Source: Bacillota bacterium
Lineage (GTDB): Bacteria; Bacillota; Clostridia; Saccharofermentanales; Saccharofermentanaceae
Assembly (NCBI GenBank): GCA_023397475.1
Contig: JAEWUD010000022.1
Location: forward strand, 1-64,000
Direction: 5' to 3'
DNA length: 64,000 bases
Position numbers and translations under genes: made by a program. The first letter of the stretch is position 1. Every line of letters starts with the position of its first letter. This document shows, piece after piece, positions 24,606-32,624 of the stretch. The notes beneath the pieces are model-generated. The model was not told the origin of the DNA. It saw only the letters and a program-made list of their open reading frames with translations, and did no database searches.

Positions 24606-25606
24606 CCAATCAAGACTTGCAGAGAATCGTTCTCCAAAGACTTCCGGCATTATCCGAGACGACGATTACCGGAGCCGCGATCGGTTCGGATTGTGCCTGT
24701 ATTCGTTCCGGAGAAGGGCGGATCTATGTTTCGTCAGATCCGGTTACCGCCGGAGGGAACCGGACCGGAACCCTCGCAATCCATGTTTCCTGCAACGATA
24801 TTGCGGCGATCGGTCAGAAGCCGATCGGAATTATGTTCGTACTTATCGCTCCTCCGTCTGCCACGGAAGAAGAGCTCATTTCCATGATTGATCAAGCGGG
24901 TGATACCGCACGAAGTCTCGGAGTGGATATCGTCGGCGGACACACCGAAATCAGTGACGCAGTGAACCGTTTTGTCATCACGACAACGGCGTTTGCCTAT
25001 GCGTCGAAGGATCAGCCGCGTATGAGCGGAATTGCAAAGTCGGGGGATACGCTTCTCATGACGAAGACGGCCGGCATCGAAGGCGCTTACATAGCGGCGT
25101 CACAGTTTTCTGATCGACTGGGTGAACTGACCGGAGACGAGCTTCAGACGGCAAGGGATTTTTTTTCGGAACTCTCTGTCGTACGAGAAGGCGTCGCTGC
25201 GGCATCTTGTGTATCGCAGGCAGCGGATGACACAGAGCACAGAGAATCCGCTGTTCATATGATGCATGATGTAACAGAGGGGGGCGTCTTCGGCGCCGCG
25301 TATGAGATGGCCGAACTCTCGGGCTGTGGTTTGCGTATCTGGGCGGAACGGGTACCGATTCATGCCGTTACGAGAAGAATCACAGATCTTCTCGGATTGG
25401 ATCCCATGCGACTCATCTCATCCGGATCACTTCTTATCGCGACGGCAGAGCCGGACCAGGTAATCGCTCGATTGCATGAGGAGAATGTCGATGTCACCCC
25501 GATTGGAGTATTTACAGATCAGGGAATGATCCTTGCCGGAACAGACGGCGACGAGAGAGAGCTTGATGCGCCAAGGGTTGACGAACTGTATTCTCTCTAT
25601 CAATAA
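24587..25606 (+). CDS. AIR synthase/HypE-like ATP-binding protein, function unknown
   Basis: The 339-residue protein has the PurM/AIRS superfamily layout: an N-terminal ATP-binding half (GSDCACIRS, SSDPVTAGGNRTGTLAIHVSCNDIAAIGQKP, DIVGGHTE) and a C-terminal half (MHDVTEGGVFGAAYEM and SSGSLLIAT). It is closest by eye to HypE, the dehydratase that makes the cyanide ligand of [NiFe] hydrogenases. However, the C-terminus ends in LYSLYQ and lacks the essential PRIC-type cysteine tail, and no hydrogenase gene is near. Overlap with thiI by 19 bases suggests a role tied to sulfur or tRNA chemistry, which is inference. SelD and ThiL are other family members it does not match well. Confidence 0.85.
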   Translation: MRIGKLTNQDLQRIVLQRLPALSETTITGAAIGSDCACIRSGEGRIYVSSDPVTAGGNRTGTLAIHVSCNDIAAIGQKPIGIMFVLIAPPSATEEELISMIDQAGDTARSLGVDIVGGHTEISDAVNRFVITTTAFAYASKDQPRMSGIAKSGDTLLMTKTAGIEGAYIAASQFSDRLGELTGDELQTARDFFSELSVVREGVAAASCVSQAADDTEHRESAVHMMHDVTEGGVFGAAYEMAELSGCGLRIWAERVPIHAVTRRITDLLGLDPMRLISSGSLLIATAEPDQVIARLHEENVDVTPIGVFTDQGMILAGTDGDERELDAPRVDELYSLYQ

Positions 25607-25643
25607 TCACGATTACGTTCGTCAATAATCATCGGGTTTGCGC

Positions 25644-25672
25644 TTTACCGCCCGAACGAAAACAAGTACAAT
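25644..25672 (+). promoter_or_regulatory. Probable promoter of glyA
   Basis: TTTACC at 25644-25649 and TACAAT at 25667-25672 have 17 bases between them. A dyad with GTTCG and CGAAC arms (25616-25620 and 25653-25657) overlaps the -35 region. Confidence 0.65.
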
Positions 25673-25715
25673 AGCATTGCTTTGATAAAACGCTCACAGT
25701 ATCGGAGGAAAAGAA

Positions 25716-26954
25716 ATGTTTGACCACATCAAGTCCCAGGATCCCGCCGTCTATCAGGCGATCATGCAGGAAGTTAATCGTCAGCGCTCGAAGATTGAGC
25801 TGATCGCTTCGGAGAATTTCGTATCAGAGGCGGTTCTTGAGGCTGCCGGAAGTCCCTTGACGAATAAATACGCGGAAGGGTACCCGGGGAAGAGATATTA
25901 CGGCGGTTGCGAATATGTTGATATCGTCGAGACCTTAGCGATCGAGAGAGCCAAGCAGATTTTCGGCGCGGACCACGTGAACGTACAGCCTCATTCCGGT
26001 GCACAGGCGAATACGGCGGTTTACTTTGCCGTCCTTGAACCCGGCGATGTGATCCTTGGTATGGATCTTTCGCACGGCGGTCATCTTACGCACGGTATGA
26101 AGCTTAATGTGTCCGGTCGCACCTATCACTCGGAATTCTATGAGGTCGACGCGGAGACCGGTTATATTAATTATGACAAGGTCATGCAGAAAGCGCTCGA
26201 AGTGAAGCCGAAGATTATCGTTGCCGGCGCCTCCGCGTATCCCCGCATTATCGATTTTAAGAAGTTCCGCGAGATTGCCGACGCTGTCGGCGCATATCTG
26301 TTTGTAGATATGGCTCATATCGCCGGACTTGTCGCCGCCGGACTTCATCCGAATCCCGTTCCCTATGCTGACTTCGTTACCACGACGACGCACAAGACAC
26401 TGCGCGGACCTCGCGGCGGTATTATCATGTGCAAGGAAGAATATGCCAAGAAGATTGATTCGGCGGTATTCCCCGGCCAGCAGGGCGGACCTCTGATGCA
26501 CATTATCGCTGCAAAGGCCGTAGCATTTAAGGAAGCGCTGACGGACGAATTCCGCGAATACCAGGGAAATATTATCAAGAACGCTGCGGCTCTTGCCACA
26601 GCTCTCAAAGCCAATGGAATCAATCTTGTTTCCGGCGGTACGGATAATCACCTCATGCTTATGGATCTCCGCGGCACCGGTGTAACCGGCAAAGAGATGC
26701 AACTTCGTCTGGATGAGGTCAACATCACATCGAATAAGAATACCATTCCCTTTGACCCGGAGAAGCCCTTCGTGACGAGCGGCGTTCGTCTCGGTACGGC
26801 TGCGGTTACGTCCAGAGGAATGGATACGGAGGATATGAAGGAGATCGCTGCGTTGATCACATTGACGCTTCGTGAGTTTGACACGAAGAAGGATGAAATC
26901 ATCGCTCGCGTTGATAAGCTTACCTCCAAGTATCCGCTCTATCCGGAGATCTGA
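25716..26954 (+). CDS. glyA: Serine hydroxymethyltransferase
   Basis: GlyA converts serine and tetrahydrofolate to glycine and methylene-tetrahydrofolate, the main one-carbon source. The 412-residue protein has the family features: IELIASENFVSEAVLEA, NKYAEGYPGKRYYGG, VQPHSGAQAN, and the PLP lysine in TTTTHKTLRGPRGG. GGAGG at 25704-25708 lies 7 bases before the ATG. A promoter is visible upstream, and rarA follows after 15 bases. Confidence 0.98.
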   Translation: MFDHIKSQDPAVYQAIMQEVNRQRSKIELIASENFVSEAVLEAAGSPLTNKYAEGYPGKRYYGGCEYVDIVETLAIERAKQIFGADHVNVQPHSGAQANTAVYFAVLEPGDVILGMDLSHGGHLTHGMKLNVSGRTYHSEFYEVDAETGYINYDKVMQKALEVKPKIIVAGASAYPRIIDFKKFREIADAVGAYLFVDMAHIAGLVAAGLHPNPVPYADFVTTTTHKTLRGPRGGIIMCKEEYAKKIDSAVFPGQQGGPLMHIIAAKAVAFKEALTDEFREYQGNIIKNAAALATALKANGINLVSGGTDNHLMLMDLRGTGVTGKEMQLRLDEVNITSNKNTIPFDPEKPFVTSGVRLGTAAVTSRGMDTEDMKEIAALITLTLREFDTKKDEIIARVDKLTSKYPLYPEI

Positions 26955-26969
26955 TTGAGGTGAAGCGTT

Positions 26970-28265
26970 TTGCTTGATTACTCCGTAAAGGAACCGTTAG
27001 CCTATCGTATGGCTCCCCGCAATCTCGACGAATACGTCGGACAGGAGCATATTCTCGGCAAGGGAAAGATGCTTAGAAGGATGATTGAAGCCGACAGATT
27101 GACTTCAATCATCCTTTTCGGTCCTCCCGGCACCGGGAAGACGGCTTTGGCGCGCCTGATTGCGCATACGACAGCCTCGGGTTTCTCGAAAATCAACGCG
27201 GTCACTGCAGGTGTCGCGGAGATCAAGCGGATCATTCTAGACACGCAGAATCCTATACTCAATCCGCAAGGCCGAACGGTTTTGTTTGTCGACGAGATTC
27301 ACCGTTTCAACAAACTCCAGCAAGACGCGCTTTTGCCGCATGTCGAAGACGGCACACTGATTCTTATCGGCGCCACCACGGAGAATCCTTTTTTCGAGGT
27401 TAATAAAGCGTTAATTTCGCGGTCGACAGTTCTGGCATTGAAACCTTTGACCTCTGAGGACATCTTGCGTATTCTTGCGATGGCGATTGCCGATAAGGAA
27501 CGGGGACTCGGGAACGAGAGCCTTCAGTTTGTCGACGGTGCACTCGAACGAATCGCGGATATGTCGAACGGCGACGCCCGAATTGCTCTCAGGGCTCTGG
27601 AGCTTGCCAGTGTTACGACTCCGTCCGACGCTTCCGGGACGATAACGATCGATGCAAGTGTCGTCGAGGATTGCATGCAGAAGCGCAGCATCGCCTTTGA
27701 TCACGACGGCGAGAGTCATTATGACAACATCAGCGCATTTATTAAATCCATGCGCGGTTCGGACCCGGATGCCGCCGTGTTTTACCTGGCTCGCGCCATT
27801 CATGGCGGTGAGGACATTGAATTTCTCGCGCGAAGAATTCTGATCTGCGCGTCCGAAGATGTCGGTATGGCGAATCCGTCGGCGATAACCGTTGCGATGG
27901 CCGCCTATCAGGGAATTATGGCCGTTGGAATGCCGGAAGCGCGAATTCTCTTATCACAGGCTGCGATTGTGGTCGCTACGAGTCCGAAATCAAATTCTGC
28001 CTACCTGGCGATTGATAAAGCGCTCAAGGATGTCGAGGAGAAGCGTACAGGGGATGTCCCGATGCACTTGCGCAACGCCCCGGCAAAGGGTATGCAGGAT
28101 CTCGGATACGGTGTCGGTTACAAATATGCACATGATTATGAAGGGCATATTGTCGATCAGCAGTATCTCCCGGATGAGATGGTCGGAACCGTCTATTATG
28201 ATCCGACATCCCTCGGTTATGAGCAAAAGATAGCCGAATGGCTCAAGAAGAGGCGTCAAAACTGA
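26970..28265 (+). CDS. rarA: RarA (MgsA), replication-associated recombination AAA+ ATPase
   Basis: RarA/MgsA acts at stalled replication forks and interacts with SSB. The 431-residue protein has the clamp-loader-like AAA+ module: PRNLDEYVGQEHILG, Walker A GPPGTGKTALAR (about 50-61), Walker B LFVDEIHRFNKLQQD, sensor 1 GATTENPFFEVN and arginine finger LISRS. The C-terminal tetramer domain contains AFIKSMRGSDPDAAVFYLARAIHGGED. TTG 26970 has GAGGTG (26957-26962) 7 bases upstream, a good fit. The next ATG would cut into conserved sequence. It ends before a strong terminator. Confidence 0.95.
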   Translation: MLDYSVKEPLAYRMAPRNLDEYVGQEHILGKGKMLRRMIEADRLTSIILFGPPGTGKTALARLIAHTTASGFSKINAVTAGVAEIKRIILDTQNPILNPQGRTVLFVDEIHRFNKLQQDALLPHVEDGTLILIGATTENPFFEVNKALISRSTVLALKPLTSEDILRILAMAIADKERGLGNESLQFVDGALERIADMSNGDARIALRALELASVTTPSDASGTITIDASVVEDCMQKRSIAFDHDGESHYDNISAFIKSMRGSDPDAAVFYLARAIHGGEDIEFLARRILICASEDVGMANPSAITVAMAAYQGIMAVGMPEARILLSQAAIVVATSPKSNSAYLAIDKALKDVEEKRTGDVPMHLRNAPAKGMQDLGYGVGYKYAHDYEGHIVDQQYLPDEMVGTVYYDPTSLGYEQKIAEWLKKRRQN

Positions 28266-28290
28266 CAATTCCCATAAAAACGATAAGATT

Positions 28291-28328
28291 AGCAACGAGT
28301 GTAACATCTGTTACGCTCGTTGCTTTTT
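28291..28328 (+). terminator. Strong intrinsic terminator after rarA
   Basis: A 15-bp stem (28291-28305 with 28310-28324, one G-U pair) with an ATCT loop is followed by TTTTT. Confidence 0.93.
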
Positions 28329-28397
28329 GAAAGGTATAAAGTATCCATGAAGCAAAAGGACTCGTGATTCTGCTTCGAATTGAGTGAAAGGCGTCCG

Positions 28398-29633
28398 GTG
28401 CGCATTATGGTGGAAGATCAAGAAAAAAGAGTCTATTTGGATAACGCGGCGACGACAGTTGTCCGTAAGGAAGTTCTGGCGGAGATGATCCCGGTCTTCA
28501 CGGAAAACTATGGCAACGCATCCTCGATATATCAGGAAGGCCAGAAGGCGAAGGCTACATTAGAAGAAGCTAGAGTCAGGGTAGCCAAAGCGCTTCATGC
28601 GGAACCTTCTGAGATATTTTTTACCTCCTGTGGTTCTGAATCCGATAACTGGGCGATTAAGGGAGCGGCGGAGCGTCATAAGAATAAGGGGAAGCATATT
28701 ATCACATCCGCGATTGAGCATCATGCTGTTCTTCATACCTGTGCTTACCTTGAGAAGCAAGGATTTGAAGTTACGTATCTTCCAGTGGATGAATATGGTT
28801 TAGTCACCGCAGAGCAGGTGGAAGCCGCGATACGACCGGATACAACCCTCGTAACGATCATGGCTGCGAATAACGAGATCGGAACACTGGAGCCTATCGC
28901 TGAGATTGCGCGTGTCTGTCGTGAGAAGAAGGTTCTTTTTCACACCGATGCCGTCCAGGCGGCCGGGGCAATTCATCTCGATGTCAAAGAACTGGGAATT
29001 GATATGATGTCTCTTTCCGGTCATAAGCTCTACGGACCCAAGGGAGTCGGAGTTTTGTACATCAGAAAAGGCGTAGTCATTTCGAATTTTATGGAGGGTG
29101 GCGCTCAGGAGCGCGGCAAGAGAGCCGGAACGGAGAATCTTGCCGGTATCGTCGGTTTCGCGAAGGCACTCGAGCTCGCGGTTTCCGAAATCGAATCGCA
29201 AACCCCTCGAATTATTGCGATTCGTGACCGGCTGATCGCAGTGATGACAGAAAAGATTCCACATCTTCGCCTCAATGGTCATCCAACGAAGCGACTCCCG
29301 GGGAATGTGAATTTCTCGTATGAATTTATCGAAGGTGAGTCACTGCTTCTGCTCTTGGATCACATGGGTTTCTCCTGCTCGAGTGGTTCTGCCTGCACCT
29401 CAGGGTCTCTGGATCCTTCTCACGTACTCCTTGCCATCGGATTACCGCACGAGATTGCACACGGTTCCTTGCGAATCAGTATCGGCAAATTCAACACAGA
29501 GGAAGAAGTCCTGTCGATCGTTCCCGCACTGGAAATGATTGTTGCCCGACTCCGCGAGATGTCTCCGCTCTATGAAGATTATGTCAAAGGAAAGACTACC
29601 GCATATACCGTTTGCGAGAAATGCCAGAAATAA
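28398..29633 (+). CDS. Cysteine desulfurase of the IscS/NifS type (Fe-S cluster assembly)
   Basis: This enzyme provides sulfur for the adjacent NifU-like scaffold. The 411-residue protein has VYLDNAATTVV at the start, TSCGSESDNWAIKG, the PLP lysine in LSGHKLYGPKGVGVLY, and the active cysteine in the long IscS-type loop SCSSGSACTSGSLDPSHV. Its C-terminus is extended and ends in a Cys-x-x-Cys tail (CEKCQK), which is not needed for the family fold. Starts at TTG 28380, GTG 28398 and ATG 28407 are all in frame. GTG 28398 is preferred because AAAGG lies 6 bases upstream. nifU follows 31 bases downstream. Confidence 0.93.
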   Translation: MRIMVEDQEKRVYLDNAATTVVRKEVLAEMIPVFTENYGNASSIYQEGQKAKATLEEARVRVAKALHAEPSEIFFTSCGSESDNWAIKGAAERHKNKGKHIITSAIEHHAVLHTCAYLEKQGFEVTYLPVDEYGLVTAEQVEAAIRPDTTLVTIMAANNEIGTLEPIAEIARVCREKKVLFHTDAVQAAGAIHLDVKELGIDMMSLSGHKLYGPKGVGVLYIRKGVVISNFMEGGAQERGKRAGTENLAGIVGFAKALELAVSEIESQTPRIIAIRDRLIAVMTEKIPHLRLNGHPTKRLPGNVNFSYEFIEGESLLLLLDHMGFSCSSGSACTSGSLDPSHVLLAIGLPHEIAHGSLRISIGKFNTEEEVLSIVPALEMIVARLREMSPLYEDYVKGKTTAYTVCEKCQK

Positions 29634-29664
29634 CAAACCGGACGACCGGTGAAAGGGAATCAAT

Positions 29665-30105
29665 ATGAAATACAGTGACAAGGTTATGGACCACTTCATG
29701 CACCCGAGAAACGTCGGCGAGATTGAGGACGCTTCGGCGACGGGGACCGTCGGCAACGCGAAATGCGGAGATATCATGAAGGTGTATCTGAAGATTGAGA
29801 ACGATGTAATTGTCGACGCGAAGTTCAAAACTTTCGGTTGCGGCAGTGCGATCGCGACCTCGAGCATGGCAACGGAGATGATTATCGGAAAGTCCATCGA
29901 TGATGCGTTGAACTTGACGAATAAGGCAGTTGCCGAAGCCCTCGACGGTCTTCCCCCCGTCAAGATGCACTGTTCACTTCTTGCTGAGCAGGCTGTAAAG
30001 GCTGCTCTCAAGGAATATTATGAAGAGAACGGTGGAATCCCTGAGGACAAGAAGAAATACTTTGAAGTACTCGACGAAGACGAGCACGCGCATGACGCAG
30101 AGTAA
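29665..30105 (+). CDS. nifU: IscU/NifU-type Fe-S cluster scaffold protein
   Basis: The 146-residue protein is an N-terminal NifU/IscU domain with the three cluster-binding cysteines: NAKCGD (Cys34), TFGCGSAIA (Cys59) and MHCSLLAEQA (about Cys102). It would build 2Fe-2S or 4Fe-4S clusters with sulfur from the neighbouring desulfurase. The final 25 residues are charged and end in EDEHAHDAE, a possible metal-binding or disordered tail. The gene pair has no iscR, ferredoxin or chaperone genes beside it, the minimal arrangement common in Clostridia. Confidence 0.95.
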   Translation: MKYSDKVMDHFMHPRNVGEIEDASATGTVGNAKCGDIMKVYLKIENDVIVDAKFKTFGCGSAIATSSMATEMIIGKSIDDALNLTNKAVAEALDGLPPVKMHCSLLAEQAVKAALKEYYEENGGIPEDKKKYFEVLDEDEHAHDAE

Positions 30106-30152
30106 TGACCGTCATCGAGATCTTGATGTGACATACTAAGCGGCATGATGCG

Positions 30153-30974
30153 TCAGCGTATTGTATCTGTCTTCTCTTTGCGAGAGACATAGGACGTGAC
30201 ATAATCAAAACCCGCTTCCTTAAGTAGTGTGATAATCTCACCGAAATAAATCCCCACGGTACTGTTGTCATGCGAGTCTGAACCGAGCGTTATCCGTGTG
30301 CCTCCGGCTTTGCGGTACGCTTCCAGTATCGAAAAATCCGGCATCGCGTCTGTACAGCCGGATATGCGGAGCTTATACACCGATCGGGTATTGATTTCCA
30401 GAGATTTCTTCTTATCAATGATAGCCTCAAAAAGGCGATCAAAGGACTTGTTTGCATCTGCGTATCGCATCTTGAAATCTGTGTAATCAGAATATCTTGC
30501 GATGTAATCGTAATGACCGACAATATCAAACTCGCGGCAGCTCTCAACCATCCCGGTCATCTCGTCGATGTAGGCGGAAAACAGATCTTCCTTCGGTAAC
30601 TCGTAACAACCCCGATAGAAGTACGGATCTTTTCCCTGAAACAGATGATTTGACAGAATGATCGAATCAAACGGGTAAGAGGATGCGATTTGATCAAGGC
30701 GCGTAGCCAAGTGTTTCTGGTATCCCAACTCAATTCCCGAAAGCAGGGTAACCCCGCTGGTATTCTCGTTCTTCCATATACAAAACTCGCGAAAAAAATC
30801 GTCAATATCGAAAACCATCGGAGTACTGACGGGGTGCGGGAAATCCAGTTCAAGATGTTCGGTAATGACGACACTGGACAAATGTTTCGCGGCAGCCGCG
30901 GATAGTAGTTCTTGAGCCGTCATATGAGCGTCGGCGCTGAACTCGATGGTGTGATTGTGACTGTCAGTATACAT
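30153..30974 (-). CDS. hisK: PHP-domain phosphatase, histidinol-phosphatase (HisK) type
   Basis: The 273-residue protein has the PHP metal-binding pattern: DSHNHTIEFS at the start, VVITEHLELDFP, a GIELGY segment, VGHYDYIARY, and TLGSDSHDN near the end. The arrangement is that of Bacillus-type HisK/HisJ, which dephosphorylates histidinol phosphate in histidine synthesis. No other his gene is nearby, so the substrate is inferred. The start at 30974 has AAGAGG 5 bases upstream on the minus strand. A GTG two codons earlier overlaps that site. It converges with nifU, leaving 47 bases without a clear terminator. Confidence 0.85.
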   Translation of the reverse strand: MYTDSHNHTIEFSADAHMTAQELLSAAAAKHLSSVVITEHLELDFPHPVSTPMVFDIDDFFREFCIWKNENTSGVTLLSGIELGYQKHLATRLDQIASSYPFDSIILSNHLFQGKDPYFYRGCYELPKEDLFSAYIDEMTGMVESCREFDIVGHYDYIARYSDYTDFKMRYADANKSFDRLFEAIIDKKKSLEINTRSVYKLRISGCTDAMPDFSILEAYRKAGGTRITLGSDSHDNSTVGIYFGEIITLLKEAGFDYVTSYVSRKEKTDTIR

Positions 30975-31031
30975 ATCCACCTCTTACTCAGAAGAAATCA
31001 AAAGAGTTTTCTTCTTCGGTTATTCCACTTA

Positions 31032-31040
31032 TGGTATCAT
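31032..31040 (+). promoter_or_regulatory. Extended -10 element before the M18 aminopeptidase gene
   Basis: TGG-TATCAT forms an extended -10 (one base from TATAAT). No good -35 is seen at the usual distance. Confidence 0.4.
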
Positions 31041-31088
31041 ATTATCAGATTTTTCGTGCGCGAAAGCGCCTATATCAAGGAGGTTCAC

Positions 31089-32549
31089 ATGGTTCCGAAA
31101 GACAAAAAGTTAACGTCAAGCGACGTACCCGCCAAAGGCGCGAAGAAGAATAAGGACAAGTATAAGGAGCTTCTCGCGGAGTATCCGAATCTTTGGGAAG
31201 ACAGAAATGACGATGATTTTACGCATGCATATGCGATGGCTGAGGAGTATAAACGATTCCTCAACGACGGCAAGACCGAGCGTGAATTTGTCGCTTTGAC
31301 GATCGATTCGTTGAAGCAACTCGGATACGAAGACATATCTTCTGTTCAGACGCTCCGCGCCGGACAGAAGGTCTACCAGTCCGTTAAGGACAAGGGACTA
31401 ATGATCGCTGTCGTCGGCAAGAAGCCGATGACCGAAGGCGTGAATATTCTCGGTTCACATGTTGATTCGCCCCGCCTGGATCTGAAGCCAAATCCGCTTT
31501 ATGAGGATAATCAGGTTGCCTACCTGAAGACGCATTATTACGGCGGCATCAAGAAGTATCAGTGGCCGACTCTCCCTCTTGCGATCCATGGCTTTGCCGT
31601 AAGAAGAGACGGATCTCGCATCAACTTCACGATTGGTGAGAAAGATGAGGATCCGGTGTTCTACATTACGGATCTGCTTCCTCATCTCGGTCAGGAACAG
31701 ATGCAGAAGAAGGCTTCAGACGTCATCACAGGCGAAGATCTGAATCTTATTGTCGGCGGTAGACCCATCGACGACAAGGATGCTTCACAGCGCTACAAGC
31801 TGAATGTTCTCCAGTATCTCTATGAGAATTACGGCCTTGTCGAGAAAGACTTCGTCAGCGCGGAGATCGAGATCGTACCTGCGATGAAGGCCAGAGACGT
31901 AGGCTTCGACCGGTCCTTTGTCGCATCCTACGGACATGATGATCGTGTTTGCGCTTTTCCGGCGCTGATGGCGATCATGCAGCAGGAGAGACCGGATAAG
32001 ACATGTGTCGTCATGTTGTCGGACAAAGAAGAGATCGGAAGTTACGGGAATACAGGTGCCCAATCGGCCCTTTACGAGAATTTCCTGATCGAATTGTTCG
32101 TGAAGACCAATGTTGTCTATGACGAACTCTCCTTCCGTAAGACCATTGCCGCCAGCAAGATGTTGTCTGCGGATGTCACTAACGGATACGATCCGACTTT
32201 CGCATCCGTTCACGATCCGAAGAACAACGCCTATATCGCCAAGGGAATTACGATGTGCAAGTATGTCGGTTCTCGCGGAAAATCGGGAACCAACGATGCG
32301 AACACGGAGTTTGTCGCAGAGATTCTTTCTGCCTTTGCGAAGAACAATATTCCGTGGCAGACCGGAGAGCTTGGTAAGATCGATGCAGGCGGCGGCGGAA
32401 CGATTGCCGTTTACATGGCGAAGATGGGTATGGATGTCATTGACTGCGGTGTTCCTGTTCTGTCGATGCATGCACCGTACGAACTGATCAGCAAAATCGA
32501 TCTGTATTATACCTATCTGGCTTATAAGACATTCCTCGAGTGCTTGTAA
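31089..32549 (+). CDS. M18 family metal-dependent aminopeptidase
   Basis: The 486-residue protein is an aspartyl aminopeptidase-like enzyme that trims N-terminal residues from peptides in the cytoplasm. Dinuclear zinc-site motifs are visible: ILGSHVDSPRLDLKP, SYGHDDRVCAFPAL, SDKEEIGSYGNTG and VLSMHAPYEL near the C-terminus. AAGGAGG at 31077-31083 sets the start at 31089. A long upstream in-frame extension would run into the divergent hisK gene. The lysine-rich first 25 residues are variable in the family. Substrate preference cannot be told from sequence. Confidence 0.93.
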   Translation: MVPKDKKLTSSDVPAKGAKKNKDKYKELLAEYPNLWEDRNDDDFTHAYAMAEEYKRFLNDGKTEREFVALTIDSLKQLGYEDISSVQTLRAGQKVYQSVKDKGLMIAVVGKKPMTEGVNILGSHVDSPRLDLKPNPLYEDNQVAYLKTHYYGGIKKYQWPTLPLAIHGFAVRRDGSRINFTIGEKDEDPVFYITDLLPHLGQEQMQKKASDVITGEDLNLIVGGRPIDDKDASQRYKLNVLQYLYENYGLVEKDFVSAEIEIVPAMKARDVGFDRSFVASYGHDDRVCAFPALMAIMQQERPDKTCVVMLSDKEEIGSYGNTGAQSALYENFLIELFVKTNVVYDELSFRKTIAASKMLSADVTNGYDPTFASVHDPKNNAYIAKGITMCKYVGSRGKSGTNDANTEFVAEILSAFAKNNIPWQTGELGKIDAGGGGTIAVYMAKMGMDVIDCGVPVLSMHAPYELISKIDLYYTYLAYKTFLECL

Positions 32550-32571
32550 TTTTGTCATGTTTCCCTATAAT
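32544..32571 (+). promoter_or_regulatory. Probable promoter of aroF, overlapping the preceding stop codon
   Basis: TTGTAA at 32544-32549 (its last three bases are the aminopeptidase stop) and a perfect TATAAT at 32566-32571 are 16 bases apart. Confidence 0.6.
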
Positions 32572-32592
32572 TGATCTCTAGTAGTACGGTAG

Positions 32593-32609
32593 TTGCCCGC
32601 GTTGGGCAA
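32593..32609 (+). other. Small hairpin in the aroF leader
   Basis: TTGCCC-GCGTT-GGGCAA forms a 6-bp perfect stem that ends 7 bases before the aroF ribosome binding site (AGGAG, 32617-32621). It has no T run, so it is not a terminator. An effect on translation initiation is possible. Confidence 0.5.
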
Positions 32610-32624
32610 AGAAAGTAGGAGTAA

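Noticed and set aside
25607..25715. THF or glycine riboswitch before glyA
   Set aside because: The gap is only 109 bases and contains a promoter. No conserved riboswitch core was recognised.
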